Origin: Chrysochromulina tobinii
Taxonomy: Eukaryota; Haptophyta; Prymnesiales; Chrysochromulinaceae
Assembly: GCA_001275005.1 (NCBI GenBank)
Contig: JWZX01003128.1
Location: 1-40,656 of the forward strand
DNA length: 40,656 bases
Direction: 5' to 3'
Positions 37,202 to 40,656 of the stretch are shown in pieces. The stretch's first letter is position 1. Each line of letters begins with the position of its first letter. The notes under the pieces were generated by a model that saw only the letters and a list, made by a program, of their open reading frames with translations, was not told the origin of the DNA and did no database searches. Made by a program: the position numbers and the translations under genes.

Positions 37202-38000
37202 CGTCTAGATGCCCCTGTGGGCGCCACAGAGCCCTGCTGTATCTCTTTGGCCGCGTGTGCTGGGGCGCAGGGACCGCGCGCGAGTCGCGCGCATTCATGG
37301 TAGCGGAGGTTTATAGTTTTGTCGTGTTGCGCGCGGCTAGGTTACGTTACTCGACTCAGGGTGCCGGGAGACGGCCGGGCAAACTTCCGGGCACGGGTTC
37401 GACGATTAAAAAGTTGAGAACCCCGCTCCCCGGGGGACGGTAGCGCCCGTGAACGGTCGTGAGCGAGCCGGACCGGACGGTACGCCGGCTCTACGCAACG
37501 CGAACACGGCGTGTCGCTATCGGCTTCTGTATTGAGTATTCGTTTTGATTATTTCTTGAATTGACTCCTGTGTCACGCGGGGGCGTCTACGGGTCTTACG
37601 GTCCGCGGGCGCTCGGGACGGGATTTACGGGAAGCGCTCCCGGCAATTGGGTATTGGCTCCCGCCCTCCCGGGCGCCCGGACCACAGGGCGCCCCCCTCG
37701 ACCCGGGCAGGAGGTAGAATTGCAATACCATCATGCCCCATGGTAGCTGATCCTGATCGGTTTGCCCCAATCTATGCCACGCGTCACAAATGAATGCATG
37801 AGATCCCCGATGCCGGCTGCTGCATGCTGCGCCAGAGCTTTTCCCGTGGTGCGCAATCCAGTTCCGCCAAGAGTTCGCCCATCACAGCGCCCGCCCATCA
37901 CAGCTCCCACCCATCACAGCGCCAGCCCACCACAGCGCCTGCCCACCACGGCGCTCGTCCATCACACGCCCTAGTGGCGTTTAGGTAGGGGGCTCCCTAA
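37202..38000. other. Gene-free region between convergent genes
   Basis: About 800 bases. Short GC-rich inverted or repeated pieces occur at 37610-37700 (CCGGGCGC, GGGCGCC). A loose repeat of CCCATCACAGCGCC/CCCACCACGGCGCT lies at 37875-37972. TTAGGTAGGGGGCT is repeated at 37980 and 38001, overlapping the kinase stop. No gene is seen. Confidence 0.5.
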
Positions 38001-40391
38001 TTAGGTAGGGGGCTTCCACTCAGTGTCGGCGAAGGGCGCCGTCCCGGCAGGGATGCGCATCTGCGCGTCAAAGAGTCGCAGAGCGGCCCTCCACTTGCCC
38101 TCGCGGTTGGTCGTACCCTGCGGCGTCGCGAGATCGACCGTCTCCACCTTAATCATCCGAGATCATACGAGATCATACGAGATCATACGAGATCATCCGA
38201 GGCAATCAGGGCACACCTTCGGCGTCGCGAGATCGACCGTCTCCACCTTGATCATCGTCTCGTTGTTGTCGGCGGCCAGCTTGTTGAGAGTGATGTACCT
38301 GAAGAAGGAGGCAGCGTCAGATGCGATCAGCCGCCGTCATCAGCAGTCGTCACTAGCAGAATGTGTGGTCATCAGATGTACCCGTCGGTGCCATAGCCCT
38401 CCATCGGAGCGAGGTGTAGCGTGCCGCCAAAGTACTTTGCGTATAGTCGCGCGAGCGGCAGCCCCAGCCCCACCTGAGATGATGAGATGCGATGAGATGC
38501 AATTAGATACGATGAGATGCGATGAGATGCGATGAGATGCGGCAGCCCCAGCCCTACCTTCCAATTCGCACCGCCGACCTTAATCATCCGAGAACATCCG
38601 AGATAATCCGAGATCATCCGAGGCAATCAGGGCACACCTTCCAATTCGCATCGCCCACCGAGACCGGAAGGACTTTTCGGTCAGTCGCCACCTTCCAATT
38701 ACGGTCCGTGTGCATGCTGCGATAGGACCAGATGTCCGCAAGACCCGAGCGCGGCATTCCGCCAGCCTGGTCCGCCACTTTGATGGTCACATTCGCGTCG
38801 CTCACCTGAGGATGGAGGCCAACCGATCCCAAATTAGGTCATCATCGGGCGAGATCAGGCGAGATCCACCGCTCACCGCCACGATGACGCGGATGGGGAC
38901 CGATTCCAAATCGACAGTGCGCCCAGAGCCAGATTGTGACGAAACGTGACGAAGCGTCGCTTTGGAGGCGTTCGAGAGCAGCTCGCCCACTACGAAGCGC
39001 AGGTGGCTCGGCACGTACCTGATGGCGGACGCAATCAGATGCCATCAGAGCTCATCAGAGCTCATCAGAGCTCATCGGAGCTCATCGGAGCTCATCAGAG
39101 CTCATCAAGCGCAGGCGAATCGGTGCTTACGTGAAGCTATGCGAAGGGTCGCCGTGGACGTGAATGGGAGGCAATCAAGGAGTTTCGTCAAGATGCGTAC
39201 GTGAAGCTATGCGAAGGGTCGCCGTGAACATGAATGGGAGGCGCGGCCCCAAACTGGGCACGAGTCCATTCACTCATCTCGTCGGCGAGCTCCTTGCACA
39301 CGGCCACAGGCGAGCACGCGAGCTCGATGATACCAGCGTACCTGATGAAGGAGGCCATCAGGGAGGCCATCAGAGGGCATCAAAGGCCATCCATGGCCAT
39401 CAGAGCTCATCAGAGCTCATCAGAGCTCATCAGAGGCCATCAGAGCTCATCAGAGGCCATCGGCGCACCCCTCCCTTGGCTGCCGCGCGCCCAAATTAGG
39501 GAGGCAATCAGAGCTCATCAGAGGCCATCGGCGCACCCCTCCCGCGGCTGCCGCGCGCCCAAAAAATGCTCCGTCAGAAACCGGAGACCCAATCTGGCCG
39601 AGAAGATCGCGTCCAGATGCCGGTCGATCGCGAGCTTCAGGGCCGCGTCGAGCCCCGACGAGCCGTTGGCCTCTGATGAGCTTTGATTAAGTGACTCCTC
39701 CACACGGAGGTGTGAAGGAGACTCCTCGGTGTGAAGCGACGTGAGCGCCTCGGCGAACGTGCGTCGCGTCTCGCCCTCCTACTCCGCAACACCGCAGGAG
39801 CTCCACCAATCAGTGTGGCCATCGGACGCAATCAGGCGCAATCAAGGGGAAGACCTCCACCTGCTCCTCAAAGCGCAGGCGCAAGCGGCCCGCGAACTCC
39901 AGCTCGTCGCCCGCGTTGGTCATGCGCGGCTGCTCAAGGAGAAAGAGGAGGCGCTGCCAGTAGGCCGTCGTGAGCAGCTGCACCGCGGGCTGGCGTGCCA
40001 GCTCCGAGGGCACCGCCAGGAGCAGAGAGAGGATGTGCGCTCTGCGTGCCAGGAGCTCACGCCGCACAAACTTTGCGTTGAGCAGCGCTTGCTCCGCCGA
40101 GCGAGCCTGCATCTCGGCCGCACGTTGCAGTGTGCGGATGGACACCGGTGTGGGCGGCAGGAGCTCTGTGAGCCTCGCGATGGTCTCGCGACACGGCGGT
40201 GCATGGCGCATCGCAAGCAGCTGGCTCGTGAGCTCGGGCAGCGCCAAAGTGCTGCTGCTGCCGCCGCTGCTGCTGCCGAGCTGCCGCACGGCGGCACGGG
40301 CCGAGCGATGGCAGTCGAGACTGCTGCTGCCGAGCTGTGCTACACGGGCCGTACGATGGGGAGCCAAGAGCAAGGTGCGCACGGTAGCCAT
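38001..40391 (-). CDS. Mitochondrial pyruvate/branched-chain 2-oxoacid dehydrogenase kinase
   Basis: Eight minus-strand exons: 40391-39861, 39778-39537, 39341-39201, 39018-38877, 38805-38638, 38473-38382, 38298-38217, 38117-38001; all in phase, 504 residues. The N-terminal helical domain is PDK/BCKDK-like ([40 protein letters not shown]). The GHKL ATP-binding part has [20 protein letters not shown] (N-box, Glu and Asn), [20 protein letters not shown] (G1 box), [17 protein letters not shown] (G2 box) and [10 protein letters not shown]. The end EWKPPT is family-like. The enzyme phosphorylates and so inactivates the E1 subunit of a mitochondrial 2-oxoacid dehydrogenase; PDK and BCKDK cannot be told apart here. 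The first 50 residues ([20 protein letters not shown]) are Arg/Ser/Leu-rich, fitting a mitochondrial presequence. Exon 5 may end at 38692 instead of 38638, and the exon 1-2 junction is less certain. Confidence 0.85.
38118..38216 (-). repeat. Kinase intron 7: GAGATCATAC array and duplicated exon end
   Basis: Four GAGATCATAC 10-mers. The intron's 3' end repeats the upstream exon end on the sense strand (AAGGTGGAGACGGTCGATCT...ACGCCG(A/C)AG), so about 36 bp are duplicated. Confidence 0.85.
38299..38381 (-). other. Kinase intron 6
   Basis: 83 bp. The intron and the downstream exon both begin GTACATC. CTGATGAC and CTGATCGC motifs lie on the sense strand. Splicing in phase 2 gives [16 protein letters not shown]. 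Confidence 0.88.
38474..38637 (-). repeat. Kinase intron 5: two 10-bp arrays and alternative donors
   Basis: GATGAGATGC units at 38480-38538 and CATCCGAGA-type units at 38585-38625. GAATTGGAAGGT occurs three times in and before this intron (ends near 38692, 38638 and 38562). Two of these are in-phase donors (GTGGCG, GTGTGC). Confidence 0.75.
38806..38876 (-). other. Kinase intron 4
   Basis: 71 bp. The intron and the downstream exon both begin GTGAGCG. Sense-strand 10-mers of GATCTCGCCT type. Phase 0 splicing gives [18 protein letters not shown]. Confidence 0.88.
39019..39200 (-). repeat. Kinase intron 3: CATCAGAGCT array and duplicated exon end
   Basis: About seven CATCAGAGCT/CATCGGAGCT units (39045-39110). 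A second copy of the upstream exon end (CCTCCCATTCAYGTYCACGG ... AGCTTCACGTA) lies at about 39120-39175 with its own GTAAGC donor. Confidence 0.85.
39342..39536 (-). repeat. Kinase intron 2: CATCAGAGCT/CATCAGAGGC array
   Basis: 10-bp units at 39355-39465 and again at 39505-39530. A copy of the exon 2 end (TTTGGGCGCGCGGCAGCC, then AGGGGTGCGCC) lies inside at about 39470-39496. Donor GTGCGC, downstream exon GTACGC. Confidence 0.85.
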
Positions 40392-40579
40392 CCTCCTCAG
40401 GCCCTCTCGTCTTACTCATTGTTTTTGTTCTCGATTCCGGAGAATTACGAAAAATTATAAAAAAGTTGAATCAGCGACCCGCCACCCTTACACCGCTGGG
40501 AAAGCACCGACACTTTTGTGACTCAATACGAAGCGCACTTGCGCATCGTTTTCGAGACACGAGTGAGGGGGGAGCACGC
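40392..40579. promoter_or_regulatory. Spacer between kinase start and tubulin stop
   Basis: 188 bases hold the 3' UTR of alpha-tubulin and the kinase promoter, both on the minus strand. The stretch 40434-40468 is AT-rich (AATTACGAAAAATTATAAAA). Confidence 0.4.
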
Positions 40580-40656
40580 TTAGTACTCCTCGCCCTCCTC
40601 CTCGCCCTCGCCCTCGGCCGACTCGGCGCCGACCTCCTCGTAGTCCTTCTCGAGGG
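40580..40656 (-). CDS. Alpha-tubulin C-terminus (partial)
   Basis: The last 24 codons and TAA stop of a minus-strand gene that runs off the window. The peptide LEKDYEEVGAESAEGEGEEE, ending GEEY, is the acidic C-terminal tail of alpha-tubulin with its terminal tyrosine, the residue removed and re-added in the detyrosination cycle. The tail is the site of glutamylation on microtubules. Codon use is strongly G/C at third positions, as in highly expressed genes of GC-rich algae. Confidence 0.95.
   Translation of the reverse strand, partial: LEKDYEEVGAESAEGEGEEEGEEY

Noticed and set aside
1-40656. Bacterial or viral origin of the window
   Set aside because: Spliceosomal introns, alpha-tubulin, a mitochondrial-type kinase and p97/ubiquitin domains all point to a eukaryotic nuclear genome.

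Overview
This is a GC-rich nuclear segment of a eukaryote, most likely a unicellular alga with a secondary red-type plastid. A haptophyte is the best guess. The reasons are intron-containing genes packed on both strands, an alpha-tubulin tail, ubiquitin/p97-type multidomain proteins, a mitochondrial dehydrogenase kinase, two GC-AG introns, and a BolA precursor with a signal peptide followed by a Phe-starting transit peptide. No bacterial operon, rRNA, tRNA, CRISPR array or transposase of a complete mobile element was seen. The haptophyte assignment is an inference from these features, not a proof.

Layout, left to right. 0.2-0.8 kb: FAM210/DUF1279-like membrane protein (+). 1.4-3.9 kb: double-domain DUF1538 membrane protein (+). 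4.8-7.4 kb: SGNH/GDSL hydrolase-like protein (-). 7.7-8.5 kb: TylF-type methyltransferase (+). 9.3-10.4 kb: second SGNH hydrolase (-). 10.7-12.1 kb: MAPEG protein and soluble glutathione S-transferase (+,+). 12.1-13.4 kb: PC-esterase-like SGNH protein (-). 13.6-19.3 kb: a very large RING-ankyrin-WD40 protein (+). 19.8-22.4 kb: type II membrane glycosyltransferase-like protein (-). 22.7-24.6 kb: coiled-coil protein (+). 24.6-26.0 kb: gene-poor with decayed duplications. 26.0-28.1 kb: two unrecognised proteins. 28.2-30.9 kb: cyclic-nucleotide-binding-domain protein (-). 31.7-32.5 kb: helix-turn-helix protein (-). 33.2-34.0 kb: secreted Cys-phosphatase-like protein (+). 34.4-36.6 kb: PUB-WD40-PFU-UBA p97 cofactor-like protein (+). 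36.7-37.2 kb: plastid BolA (+). 38.0-40.4 kb: PDK/BCKDK-type mitochondrial kinase (-). 40.58 kb to the end: alpha-tubulin C-terminus (-).

The most remarkable content is the introns. Almost every intron that could be placed by protein continuity is (i) filled with a 10-11 bp tandem array carrying CTGAT/CTAAT/CTGAC-like (branch-site-like) motifs, always in the sense orientation of the host gene, and (ii) bounded by duplicated exon sequence: the first bases of the intron repeat the first bases of the downstream exon, or the last bases of the intron repeat the end of the upstream exon. Two introns contain what looks like a contiguous copy of the spliced exon-exon junction. Six sites in two genes share a dispersed 3' intron module. 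Together this reads as a set of snapshots of intron birth by tandem duplication and/or introner insertion, at different ages.

Functional themes: ubiquitin/p97 proteostasis (RING-ANK-WD40; PUB-WD40-PFU-UBA), glutathione chemistry (MAPEG, GST), and acyl/glycan modification (three SGNH-fold proteins, a glycosyltransferase, a methyltransferase). Exon boundaries below come from reading-frame continuity and splice motifs only. Three genes contain single-site frame disruptions that may be assembly errors.
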